DNA of 64,000 nucleotides from Armigeres subalbatus (Eukaryota; Arthropoda; Insecta; Diptera; Culicidae). Made by a program: the position numbers and the translations under genes. Shown one piece after another: positions 21,311 through 33,700 of this stretch. The notes beneath the pieces are model-generated. The model was not told the DNA's origin. It did no database searches and saw only the letters and a list, made by a program, of their open reading frames with translations. The DNA is taken from the NCBI RefSeq assembly GCF_024139115.2, contig NC_085140.1, positions 236,656,371 to 236,720,370 of the forward strand, read 5' to 3'. The stretch's first letter is position 1, and every line of letters starts with the position of its first letter.

Positions 21311-22295
21311 GCGGATGTCAAGAAAGATGGTCGCACACAGGTTTTCTTTTTTTTTCAGCGAAGCAACTTTTTATTCCCCTTTTTGGTGACAGTGCTCCTT
21401 GCAGGGCTGCAAACAAAAAAACCTGCCAAAAATACTAACGGCTTGTTTAAATATTACGTAACACAATTCGTGACGTCACACGTTTGTAGCCACGGCTGCG
21501 TCCTGTGAATTTCTTCCATATTTGACAGGTATCGGTGGTTTGTATATAAACAAAGGTTCATCCGCTTGCTGCGGGAGATAGGATGAACCTCATGAACCTA
21601 CCACCGATAAATGTCAAATTGAGTTCATTCGATTGAATTTTTGAGGTTATGTTTATTTGATGTAAAACCACCGCCCGCATAATAAAAAACAACATGTTAT
21701 ATGGTCAGAATCATTATTACGATGTAAGATATAGCTTCACGGTTTACGTTGCGGTTATCGAATACTTTTCGATCGAATCAACCATAACTGCTCGACATCA
21801 TCACTAAATGTCAACATATAACATGTTGTCTCAAAAATGTTCTTTATTTCCTGCATTATATGTCAACATTTTATCATACTGTTGAGCGAAAATTTTGCAC
21901 GCGAAAACAGACGATTTTTTATGGTGACATAACTTAACAACCCATTCAATATATTGTTATTTGTCAAATAACCGTACCACAAACTGTTAAAACTTTATAT
22001 GACATTGTTCATTTACAGTTGTCAACAGTAAAGGATACTGTTGTCGACCGCACGGGAAAATATCCATGTACAGTTTGAAATTATGCGGGCGACAAACCGA
22101 CGGGCCTCTCTGATTCCAAAATTGGCAAAAAAAATAACAATCGTTTTACTCCGAGTGTAGTAACTCGTTCTGTCATATACTGACATTAACGTTCTTTTGA
22201 TAGAAAAAGTTGACAAAAAGAAAAAGCAAAATGCGCGCAATCCACCAGCTGGTCGACTTAAACATTATATGCACGTTTCAAACAATCTACACAGC
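21311..22295. other. Intergenic with a small inverted-repeat element
   Basis: I see no gene. 21689-21829 is bounded by ACAACATGTTATAT and its exact reverse complement, a 141-bp MITE-like unit. 21520-21615 is also self-complementary (TTGACAGGTATCGGTGG / CCACCGATAAATGTCAA). The interval separates the ATP synthase promoter from the RTE insertion. Confidence 0.5.
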
Positions 22296-22308
22296 GATGA
22301 GGATAAAA

Positions 22309-25300
22309 GGGCTGCGAAATGGTGAGTTGACATCCGGGAAGGGGCGCCTAACATAGCTCTGGTCCTCACAAGTTCCAATACTCACGCTTCCACGGGTCTT
22401 CCGATGACAATTGACCGCCAGCTAAGGGTTGCGTACTTAGCTGGTAGTGCAGCCTGGGCACTGTTGTCCTTCTGACATCAGCTAGAGTGAGAGGGTGCGT
22501 CCTGTGGGGTCTGCCTAGGATGTGGTGGGGTTCGACAGTGGGCTCTGTTGAACTTCTATAAAAAGCTGCATGTGTTCCCAAGCAGGCCCTATCAAAGCGA
22601 CCGTGTGCCGCTCAAAGCGCACTAGCCTAGTCCTGGTGTTGGGTGGGACTTTAAACAAATTTGACCCGACTGATCGAGCGTCTGTCCACCAAGGAGGTGC
22701 GGCTCCAACAGCGTCTGTTCTGGCATCCAGCGGCTGAGTATGAAATGCTATTCCCCGGAAGCTATACCTAAGATGGCAGCCCCATCCCGGTGGATAGGGA
22801 ACCTTGGGCCAACAACCTACTGTTCCCGAAACATCAATTTGTTCGAGAATCCGATAATGAAAGAATACGGACTGATTTTACGGCGACGACTCTTAGCGCG
22901 AAACAACGGACACGAATAGGAACATGGAACGTTTTAACCCTAGCCCAGCAGGGTAAATTGGCACAACTTGCCAATGAGGCACGCCGCATGAAGCTTGAGA
23001 TCCTGGGACTGAGTGAAGTCCGTTGGCCAAACTTTGGAGAACACAGAACGCCGTCAGGACAAGTTCTGCTATACTCTGGTTTACGAGGTGAACACGCTCC
23101 CCGGCATCGCGGAGTTGGCTTCCTACTAAGCGCTCAGGCACACTCTGCGCTTATGAAGTGGGAACCTATAAGTGAAAGGATAATCGTTGCCAGATTTAGA
23201 ACACGGGTCCGAAACCTTACTATAATCCAATGTTATGCGCCAACCGATGCTGCCGATCTGCAAGACAAAGAGAACTTCTACAGTCAACTCAATGCCGTTG
23301 TAGATAGAATTCCGAAGGGTGATATCAAGATCTGTTTGGGCGACTTCAATGCGAAGATCGGATCCGACAACTCGAACCATGAGCGCATTATGGGACGCCA
23401 TGGTCTCGGAGAAATGAGTGAAAACGGAGAGCTGTTCGCAGAATTTTGTGGTAATAACGACATGGTGATCGAGAGATCGCTCTTCCCTCATCGACCGGTT
23501 CACAAGGTCACGTGGGTCTCCCGTGACGGCTTTACAGAAAATCAAATCGACCACATCTGCATCAGCCGAAAATGGAAACGGAGCCTTCTTGATGTACGGA
23601 ATAAACGTAGTGCCGATATCGCGTCTGATCATCACCTCCTCATCGGCGAAATACGCCTGCGCATTGCGCGGATTCGTCGGCAGGAGGAAAGAGTTGGACG
23701 ACGATTCAACACACGCCGACTGGAAGATGCCACGGTGAAACGGTCCTTCGTTGAAGAACTGGAGACGCGTACTGCAGATATTCCGGAAGGTGGCAGCGTG
23801 GAAGACCAATGGACCGCCATCAAGAATGCCTTCATCGCCACCAGCGAGAACAATCTGGGTGAACTACGCACCCAGAGAAAACAATGGATCACCGATGAGA
23901 CCTGGAGGAAGATAGAGGAGCGAAGAGAAGCCAAAGCCGCGATAGAGCGATCGAAAACGAGAGGAGCCAAAGTCTTAGCCCGTCAACGATACACGGCTCT
24001 TGAGAAGGAAGTAAAACGCTCATGTCGACGGGACAAGCGAGCGTGGGCAGACTCTCTGGCCGACGAAGGAGAGAGAGCCGCCGCAACCGGGGACATTCGC
24101 CTCCTCTACGATATCTCACGACGCTTAAGCGGGACGAAGATGAATGCAACGATGCCTGTGAAAGACGCGAATGATCAGTTATTGACCGACCCAACTGACC
24201 AGCTGAAACGCTGGTTCGAGCACTTCGAACAACTTTTTCAAGTGCCAACCAGGCCATCACCACCTCGGCATGATCTGCCTAGGATCCGACGTATAACACG
24301 TGTCAATACCGAAGCTCCATCACTGCTAGAGATTCAAACAGCCATCCAAAGCATGAAATCGAATAAAGCCGCAGGGGTCGACCGCATATCAGCCGAGATG
24401 CTCAAAGCTGACCCCATGACATCCGCACAACTACTGCATCGTTTATTTCGTAATATCTGGGACACCGCAACTTTCCCGGTCGACTGGATGCAAAGGTATC
24501 TTAGTGAAGGTGCCCAAAAGGGTGACCTGACTGTATACGATAACTGGCGAGGCATTATGTTGCTGTGTACCGTTCTCAAAGTTCTGCGCCAAATTATCCT
24601 AGCGCGGATTCAGGAGAAGATCGATGCGACTCTCCGGCGGCAGCAAGCCGGAATCCGTGACGGAAGATCCTGTGGACCATATTGTCACGCTCCGCATCAT
24701 TTTGGAGCAAGTCAACGAATTCCAAGAGTTCCTCTACCTGATATTAATTGACTACGAAAAAGCTTTCGTCCGTCTCAATCACGAGAATATGTGGGGCGCC
24801 CTGAGACGCAAGGGGTTCCTGAGAAAATCATCGGCCTCATCGAGGCACAGTACCTTTTCTTGTAGAGTGCTGCACAATGGGGTCCTGTCCGACCCTATCC
24901 GGGTCGTAGCTGGTGTGAGGCAAGGATGTATTCTATCACCGTTACTGTTCCTCATCGTAATCGATGAGATTCTGGTAGATGCGATTGACCGTGAACCAAA
25001 CCGCGGGCTGTTATGGCAGCCTATAACCATGGAGCACCTAAACGACTTCGAATTGGCGGATGACGTTGCACTACTCGCGCAACGGCGCTCTGATATGCAG
25101 AGTAAGCTCAACGACCTTGCCGATCGCTCCTCCTCGGCAGGTTTAGTCATCAACGTCAACAAAACCAAATCGTTGGATGTAAACACGGTGACTCCTTCCA
25201 GTTTCACAGTAGCCGGGCAACCAGTGGAGAATGTTGAAAGCTTCCAATATCTTGGTAGCCAAATGGCGTCAGACGGCGGTACCAAGATCGACATAGGCGC

Positions 25301-25861
25301 ACGGATCAAGAAAGCAAGGGCTGCTTTTGCGAGTTTAAGAAATATCTGGAAAAACAGGCAGATAAGTGAACGCACCAAAATACGAATTTTCAACTCTAAC
25401 GTGAAATCTGTGCTGTTATACGCCAGCGAAACATGGTGTGTATCAGTGGAGAACACTCAACGGCTGCAGGTGTTCATTAACAGATGCCTGCGGTATATAA
25501 TTCGGGCCTGGTGGCCTCACAACTGGATCTCAAACAACGAGCTCCATCGTCGTTGTCACCAGAGGCCGATAGCAACAGAAATTCGGGATCGGAAGTGGGG
25601 CTGGGTCGGCCACACTCTACGTAGGGGCGGAAACGAAATCTGTAAGCAAGCATTAGACTGGAACCCAGCGGGACATCGCAGCAGAGGCAGACCCAGAGGC
25701 TCATGGCGGCGAAGCCTCAATAAAGAAATAAAAGAAGTCGACCGAAATCTAACCTGGCAACAGGTTAAAGCGATAGCCGGGCATCGCTCAGGATGGAGAT
25801 CTTTCAAGTCGGCCCTTTGCACCACCGGAGGTGTACAGGATCCATAAGTAAAAGTAAGTAA
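22309..25861 (+). mobile_element. RTE-clade non-LTR retrotransposon, near full length, frameshifted
   Basis: A 3.55-kb element is bracketed by the 13-bp direct repeat GATGAGGATAAAA (22296-22308 and 25862-25874). The 3' end is a short GTAAGTAAG-like tail rather than poly(A), as is usual for RTE elements. It has about 480 bp of 5' leader, an endonuclease-RT coding region and almost no 3' UTR. The clade is assigned from the protein (craniofacial development protein 2-like endonuclease/RT). Confidence 0.85.
22790..25847 (+). pseudogene. RTE endonuclease/reverse transcriptase, broken frame
   Basis: The first frame (22790 to about 24672) holds the apurinic-type endonuclease with GTWNV, LSEVRW, YAPT, GDFNAKIG and SDHHLLIGE motifs, and the start of RT (MKSNKAAGVDRISAEML). 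The rest of RT is in another frame up to 25847: DYEKAF, VRQGCILSPLLF and ADD in FELADDVALL, then the RTE C-terminus (GWVGHTLRRGG...RGRPRGSW). A frame change near 24668-24675 therefore separates two parts. A second, self-compensating pair of indels garbles about 14 codons at 24814-24856. A premature stop at 24752 follows the first frame. It is inactive as it stands. Confidence 0.85.
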
Positions 25862-25874
25862 GATGAGGATAAAA

Positions 25875-26387
25875 ATAACCAAGAAATAGAAAATCTTTTT
25901 CGACATTTAAGTCTTCACGATCATTACACACATTTTTGAAAATCGAATGTTTTTCATTTGGCTAACAAATCCTATCATATGGTTGTAGTACAGTTGTATT
26001 GGTGAACCCGGTGCGAAACCGTGAAACAACACAGTGCGAACCCGACAGCTTTGGGGTTGGAACTAGTGCGAACCTAGTTCCAATCTGAGCGAATAAAAAA
26101 ACACTTTGACAGCACTTAGGTTGGAACTGGTTCCAACCTAGGTTGGAACTTTTTAAAAACGAATTCGACATAAAATAAATAATAGTTTCGTTCATAAGTT
26201 CTTGCTTATGGCTCGGCCTCTGACAATTTTTTTGTTTTGTTTAAAACAATAATGTTGACAAACTGAAAACTCATCTGTCAAATGTGGAAAATGCAAAGAA
26301 GGGTGCCCAGATGTGCCGAAAGTGTGCCGAACTGTGCCCCGGGCACATTGTGCCGAGTGGTTTACCCCTTGGTAACCTCTCTATATC
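25875..26387. other. Intergenic, small palindromes only
   Basis: No gene seen. TTCCAACCTAGGTTGGAAC-like palindromic words recur at 26060-26150, probably the end of a decayed inverted-repeat element. Confidence 0.4.
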
Positions 26388-26406
26388 CAGCTTTCCACGC
26401 TCGGTG

Positions 26407-26598
26407 ATGGCGGCTTGTCGGTGTGTAAAAATCAATAAGTCACTGTATTTTTTGACACTAGCTGGAGGAAAACTCACTGTCGAAAAGGCCTTTTTACCCT
26501 TCCCCTCACCCAGGAAAGCCTGTGAGCTTTCCTCCAGCTAGTGTCAAAAAGTACGGTGACTGATAATCATTGATTTTTACACACCGACAAGCCGCCAT
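26407..26598. mobile_element. 192-bp inverted-repeat MITE
   Basis: Ends ATGGCGGCTTGTCGGTGTGT and its reverse complement. The arms match over about 65 bp, down to CTAGCTGGAGGAAA / TTTCCTCCAGCTAG. Non-coding. Confidence 0.7.
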
Positions 26599-26615
26599 TA
26601 AGGCTGCCTTACACC

Positions 26616-26813
26616 AAAAGATATTTTAGTTACTAGATAAAGATTGTCGCTGTCGTCGCTGTCCGGAACATCTTTTGCTGGCGAGGATAGGGGAGCTAAA
26701 TGTCAAAGAAGGAAAATCCATACGATTTGACAGGTATGTACCACACATGTTTCGGACAGCAGAACAAAGGGAACCGAAGCGACAATCTTTATCTAGTAAC
26801 TAAAATATCTTTT
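26616..26813. mobile_element. 198-bp MITE with 8-bp target duplication (hAT- or P-like), copy 1
   Basis: Terminal inverted repeats of about 36 bp begin AAAAGATATTTTAGTTACTA. The duplication CTTACACC flanks it exactly (26608-26615, 26814-26821). An identical-length copy in opposite orientation lies at 36738-36935. There is no transposase. The 8-bp duplication points to hAT or P superfamily mobilisation, inferred. Confidence 0.88.
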
Positions 26814-27007
26814 CTTACACCTCGGGAAAATTTTCCGCCGGAATTTGGTCCCCGTGTATTTCAAAGGGGGCCGGGATTTTGATTTTCCGTGTCCGAATCC
26901 CGAAAACATCGCATATGCAAAAATGCATGGGGAAAAATCCGCGGATCAAATTCCCGAGGTGTGAGGCTACCTTTACCGAGCGTGCAAAGCTGGATACTTT
27001 TTAAGGG

Positions 27008-27175
27008 CCGATGCCCACGTAGCGTTTTTTCAACGCTGCGTGCACGTGGCGTTAAAAAAACGCAGGTGTGCATCGGTGCGGCGACGCTGCGTTACCGCTT
27101 TTTCCCGATGCACACATGCGTCCTTTTAACGCCGTGTGCACGCAGCGTTGAAAAGACGCTACGTATGGGCATCGG
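27008..27175. mobile_element. GC-rich palindromic MITE
   Basis: CCGATGCCCACGTAGCGT at the left and its near reverse complement at the right end define a 168-bp near-perfect hairpin. The arms contain internal repeats of GCGTTTTTTCAACGC type. It is much richer in G+C and CpG than its surroundings. Non-coding. Confidence 0.7.
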
Positions 27176-27777
27176 GTGTGGGATAGACTTATGCAGGGGT
27201 TCATTGAATTCACTCACCCGATGGATTTTGACATTTGAGCGGGTCGTCTTCTCGAACAAAAGCTCATTTTGCGTTCATTATGCGACCCGCTCGAACGTCA
27301 TAATTTCTTGGGGGAGTTCATTTTGCGTTAGTCTATATTAGGTTCTGCAGCGTCTGTACGTAACCTCAATCTGATGACAGATTAGTAGTACTTCGCGTTG
27401 GACTCGGGGGCAGCCAACCAATCACGAAGTCGAACCTTGTCGGAGTCCTCGTCGGAGTCAGTGGATAGTACTACTGAACTGTCAAAAAAGTTCATTTGAC
27501 GAGGACCGAATTCATTCGTGACGTCATGCTGCAGAACCTAATACTGGCCTTTATGATAGTCGGCGTCCCATTTTTCAGTGCATAAAAATAGCAGCCCTGA
27601 CAATGGCAGCGTTCTTTTTATCGCAAAATGTCAACTCAGCCAGTTTCTGGTTACCCTATTTAAACTTAAAGAGAAAAACCAGAAAAACAAAAAAACATGT
27701 TTATTTGAACACTCCCGGTAGCGTGAAAATCTGCAGGTAAACTATTGAAAGAAAGACGTTCCCGACATTCTTCCACA

Positions 27778-30700
27778 ATGGCAGATTATACCATGGAGGA
27801 AATCAAACAGATCATCCGATCGATTGCCATATCTGGATCGTCGTACGGTTTGTCGGTTAAGATGCTTGCCGATGACTTCAAAAAGATGGAAGGATTTGAT
27901 CTGCCTTATCAGCGGCTAGGGTTTCGAGCCCCAGATGAATTTCTGCGCAGTTTGAACGATACTGTTACGGTAAGGATGGGACTATTTGATATGAATGAAT
28001 ACGATTTTATTTAATAAGTTATTTTTTTCTTCTAGGTGACGGGATATGGGACTTCGGCGCTGGTTGAACCAGTTGTAACGCAGAGCACTCGACATGTCCG
28101 AGATCTGGTGAGGAAAAGCAACAGTAAAACAAGTGGGAAGAAATTCTTCAACAAAAGCGGTTCTAATTCAGTTTATCGGTGAGTTAGTTTAATTTTCTAA
28201 TTGTTCTTCTTTTTTTACTTAAGATTGTAGAAGAATACAATGCTAATTTATTTTACCGTAATCAAGCTAAACATTTTTGTCCTAATAACAAATGTATCAA
28301 AATGCCATAATGTCACTCCAAAAATATATAGCCTTTTATAGATAGGTCAAAGACTCATAGAGCTAGTATACCAATCGACTCGAAATATTAGCAAAGTTTT
28401 CATATATGTAACCGATTTTCTCACAAAAGTTGTATTCATCAAAAGGGCAAAGTCTAGTTTAGTTGATCACTATTGAATTTGAAAATTACCGACAATTGCA
28501 ATCAGCAGTTACGAAAGAACTGGGGTTTAAATTAAAACGGTTGGTGTCTCGGCTTAATGATAGCAAGGCAGTATCACTACTAGGTGAATTAATTTATTTG
28601 TTTCTGTCTTTCTCGTGTACTAAGTATACGTAAAGGATATACTGCCTGTAATCGCATAACTGTCCCGAATGAATAGGAAACCCAGCAAAGATGGGACTAT
28701 GGAACTGGATGGAACTATGCGGTTACAGGCAGACTCCAAAAAACTTGAGGGAAGGCCCGGAGACCCATAGTGTTATATACCAATCGATTCAGTTCGACGA
28801 ATTTAAGTGATGTCTGTGCGCAAGAAAAACACTAATTTTTCGAGCACTTATCCTTAACCGAGTAAAAGAGAAAAAGGGTTATTATTCCTAAGATAAATTG
28901 TCATCACCATTTACCTACCATTTTTTATGGATGACCGAAACCTTTGGAAAGGTAACCTGACTGTTAAGCATCTCCAAAGTGATCATTGCCATTTAAATTT
29001 CTTACTTTTCATCAACAGCTCGCCTCCAGAATATAAATCAGACTACGGCAGAAGCAGCAATCAACAGCAGTACCACAATCGATCAGGTACTAGCAACGGA
29101 TTTTGGAAACCAACCGCAGCTTACATCCGTCAGACCAACAATGATCATTATGATGAACAACGGTGCGACCCTCGAAAAGTCACTAACCAGGAATTCGATT
29201 TCCGAGACACGAATGGAAATGATTTCGGTAGTTCAGATGAGGAAATGCCCAAGTTCGTTTTAACTGAAGATAAAAAGCTATCCCAACTGCAAAGTACACT
29301 TCAGGAGATGACTATCACCGCCACTCCGACTAAACCGTCCAAGGTTCGATCGAATGATGCCATTCCGGATGATGCCGTGCTTGCGCTGATTAATTCTCTA
29401 GAGATTCCTGATGGTGCCATGAATTTAACTGATTCGATTGAAACGCAAAAAATTCCGGCAGGTATTGTTCCGAAACAGTCGGTGCAAATATTCGTTACCG
29501 AGGTCCACAATCCGAACCGCCTCTGGTACCACATGGGTGAAAATGCCAACAAAATTGATGAACTGATGAACGAAATCGATGCTCACTACACACATATGGA
29601 GCGGGACGAATGGCGTCTCAAGCCATCCAATGTGGCTGTTGGTCTCTATTGCGTGGCCAAGTTTGCCGGCATGTGGCATCGGGGGAAAATAGTCAGTGAT
29701 TTGGCACACAACAAGGTTCGAGTGTTCTACATCGACTACGGTACCGTTTCCGAGCAGGAGCTTAAGGATATCAAGTTCATGGCCAAATGCTTCGCCAGCA
29801 TGCCGGCTCAATCTATGCGGGCATCGTTGGCTTATGTAAAACCGGTTGGCCATCGGTGGACGCGCGATTCCTGCTGGTCGCTTCTGTCACTTGTTTACGA
29901 AAAGATTCTTTATGCGTATGTGGTGGACATCAACAGAGAGGTTGGTAATTTACTTTTATCTTTTATGTGAGTAATATGTCGTTTGTAACTACACCTCAAT
30001 ATTATTAAAGAAACTATCTTGACTTCTCAAAGAGCATTCAACTTGAAAACCCGTTTTCATGACATCAGATACGATGTTAAAAGTCTGGTTCTAAATGACT
30101 TTCATGGTATATTATTAACTGGAATCCTATACTCTATTATTTTTTTAATTTATTCGCAGGAGAACTTCATGGATGTAGTTCTAATTGATACCACTGGTAA
30201 CAAGGACAGCATCATTAATCAGCAACTGTTTATCAAAGGACATGCTATCTGGGAAGACGAAGTTCCCTACAAGGAAAAAAGCGTAAGTTAAAAAAATCTT
30301 TACTAACATTATTGTGATAGACAATGGCGGTTGTTACCAGGCCTAGCTTGGGCCGTCGTATTCTGTGACTCTTTCGCTTGTAAGATGTTTAATTTTATCC
30401 GCATATAAATGGTCTGTCGTATTTGATTTCAAAGAATTTGAAAGAAGTCCAAATTGAGAGAAGTTTGAATAAAAACGAACAGGCATGTAATTCTTGGACA
30501 TAACCGCAAAGTGGACGTAGGACTTGACTTAAGTATGTCTTAGAAGATACCTACGTCATAATATGTCCAAATCTCCCACATCAACTAATTCGGATAAAAA
30601 ATCGACGATAACAGCCCAAACATTATTATAGCAATATTCATAAGAAAGTTAGATTTTTTGTTTCTTACAACCACAAGCTATCAGTCGATTTTTCCAATAG

Positions 30701-33700
30701 GGGCAGTAGGGGCAATATGAACATACGGGGCAATATGAGCCACCCTCATTTTGAGCTTATTGACAAGTTTTATCATGTAAAAGTTATATGATCTTTGAGA
30801 GGATGCTCCACATATGCATCAACATGAAAATACACTTGAAAATGTAAATTTTCGCTGCATAGGCAAAATTATTATAAGATTTGAAGTTTATAAATAAGGT
30901 TTTGAAAGGAAGGAAGTTTATAAATAGGTGGCCCATATTGCCCCGATCACCCCTATCTTGAATTCCAGACTCCGCCTTTTTATTATATGTCAGCCTTGTA
31001 TTCCTTTTTTTGACAGCACCTTTTCATCAAAAAACTACGTCGAACATGAGTAATTAAAAACTTTTCTGGAAGTATATCCGGTCACGGACGGGTGGTGGTG
31101 GAAGGAACCTCGACAGCGCAACCTTCTTACTGAAGGACTGCCTGCAATGAGCCACCAATTAGCTTAGCAGGGGATGTAGACATGTCCGTGCGATATGGCC
31201 CGTTTACATATACGCTAGTTCTAGCGGACAATGCACTAGCCGACAATACTAGCGCGATATTAGCACAATGTAAACAGGAATTGTCATCGGCTAATTGTGT
31301 TTACATTATGCTAATTTCGCGCTAGTATTGTCGGATAGTGCATTGTCCGCTAGAACTAGCGAATATGTAAACGGGCCAATAGCGACTGAAGGAGAAAGGA
31401 GGAGCCTTGAAAAAGGCTGTTTGTTTATGGCCCGTTTACATATGAGCTAGTTCTAGCGGACAATGCACTATCCGACAATACTAGTGCGATATTAGCATAA
31501 TGTAAACAGGAATTGTCATCTGCTAATTGTGTTTACATTATGCTAATATCGCGCTAGTATTGTCGGATAGTGCATTGTCCGCTAGAACTAGCGAATATGT
31601 AAACGGGCCATTAGTCCAAATTGTCGAATTGTCTCTGCTTCCCGATTGGTCGGCCATCAGTGAACGTATTGTATCCCATTCCTTTGTCAGCCCAGGCGTC
31701 ATCATTATCGATGTGTTCGTGATGGGCTTCTTCTTTTTTACTCTTGTTGCTCGCTGGCTGCTGGCGTCTATTTCCTAACGGGATTTTTCGCTCGGTACAG
31801 GCCAACAAGCCGAGCAAGCGGGCTAAGAATTGCGGTTCAGGTAGGAGGTGTTCTTTTGGTGTTCTTTTCTGAGACAACATTGTTAGTAATAGAAACACCC
31901 GCGGTCGACTCGGGGTTAGTAGGATGGGATAATTGTTGAAGAAAAATAAACCTCTTTCTTTTGGTTATGATTTTAAGGGATAATTTTATTCGGACTAATT
32001 TGGTCAGGTGGTATAATTCGTACATTGTCTGTTATCGATATATTAAGTATTTGGTATAAATATTCCCATAGCAACTGTAACAGATCCAACGTGTTTAGGG
32101 GAAGAGGCCCCCGAAAATTTCCACATTTTGAAGAAACATCTAACATTTTGGCGAGGCAAAACGCCCTAGTGGCAATAACCTACAAAGTACTTGCGTTCTG
32201 GTGCGATGTATTGTCATATGAGATTCCCTCTCATACACAACCGATGCTGATCAGTGTTGCCACTTATTTTTCGAACCTCACCTTCATTTTCAGGCGAAAA
32301 AATCTTTTTCACCTTTATTTGTGAGCAAAAAATCTTGAAAAAAATCTTTATGTACTTAAGGCTGAAGCGCATAACATCGTTCGTCATTTCGCCCGTCAAA
32401 TTTGACATTTTCCCGTGGATAAACTGTCAAATTCGACGAGTTGATTGGCGAACTTGTCTTTGTGCTCCAGGCTTAAACTTGAATAGGTGCTTAATAGCTG
32501 AAATATTCACTTTTTTTAAATATACAAATGTTTTTAAATCTGTTGGGTTTTTTAGAAGCAAGTAGATATTTGTAATGAGAGTATATTTTGAAACGAGTTT
32601 CGAGGTATTTTTGTACCATCCCATTTATTGCAAATCAAGGTGATCAAAAGTTATAAACCTTTCAGGTTTGTATTGTGAATATTTTGACTTTTTGCATTTT
32701 GAATTGAATTGCAACGTTAAAGCCATCTTGGCAACTTCTTTCTTTTTAACATAACATTTTTTAACGCAAAATAACATTAATCGTGCTGGTATACCGTATA
32801 TATATTCAGTCGGTTACTAACCAAAGTTTTAATAAAGTTATTCGGCCAAAACAGCCTTTTGACAGCTGCTGCCAAATGAGGGATGAGATAGAAATGTTGA
32901 TGAACTTTCTTAATAATGGAAATACCAGCTTTCCTTCTCGCCGTTTACCGCCCAGCGATGTCTCGCAATTTTTCATCGTATCGGCTTGCTCTTCGATCTG
33001 ATTAGTTTTGCAAAGATTTGCACCCCTGAGCTCCCGCAAAAGTTTGGAATCTTCTTCAGGATCGAACTGAGGTAATGTTCTCCAAATTCTTTGGATCGAT
33101 GAGTCACGCTGGCTTAAGAACGGGATCATTCAAGAGTTTGATTGTTTGCTTCACCAGCTCCACATAGAAATTACATGCGAGAGAATAGAAAGTTACCTTC
33201 AGCGGTTAATCAAGAGGTCCTGTCAGATTATCTGCCGCTAGCCCTACGTAGGTCTTCATTTTCTCATGAAGATGTTGTTCAAAGTTTTGTAAGCCATTTG
33301 TCTATGATATTTTTAAGAAATTCATCTTTCTAGATGTTGGAAAGGATAATCAGATAAAGCGATTTAATTTCACTGTACATGTTCGTATACTCAGGGTTTT
33401 CCGATTGGAAAATACGATTGACTTTATTAACAAGCAGTAGGTCATCCCGAGTAGAAGAAAATATCTGAATAATATCAAATGTTGATAAGATAGTAAAATG
33501 AGATATGAACATGATTAATATAAGAGATAAAAGATCAAACGACAATATCAATAATTTGCATTAAGGTACTGTGGGGCAAGTGGGTAAAGGAAATCGTATA
33601 TTTCATATTCATCAAGTCATAAACTGCCGTATCAAGCATATCTGTCCCATGTCAAAAAATATGCAACTGAGAAAAATGCGATTGAAGTTGGAAACATATT

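Larger units (their letters stand above)
26388..26990. repeat. Nested palindrome cluster
   Basis: ATCCAGCTTTCCACGCTCGG at 26387-26406 is the near reverse complement of 26975-26996. Inside it CCTTACACCTCGGG (split by the MITE) mirrors CCCGAGGTGTGAGGC at 26959-26973. Thus an outer inverted-repeat element appears to have received two further elements (26407-26598 and 26616-26813). Confidence 0.55.

Noticed and set aside
22366..25906. Several minus-strand frames over the RTE element
   Set aside because: They lie opposite the plus-strand endonuclease/RT coding sequence and show no domains.
27745..27777. Upstream start for the Tejas-like protein at a TTG
   Set aside because: The ATG at 27778 has a good Kozak context and begins the LOTUS domain; a TTG start would be unusual in an animal gene.
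31611..31898. 95-codon minus-strand frame with charged segments
   Set aside because: No recognisable domain; it runs into the MITE end and is bordered by repeats, so I could not support a gene.
32806..33129. 107-codon minus-strand frame in the copia 3' LTR insertion
   Set aside because: Some protein-like stretches but no motif, no consistent splice sites and repeat context.
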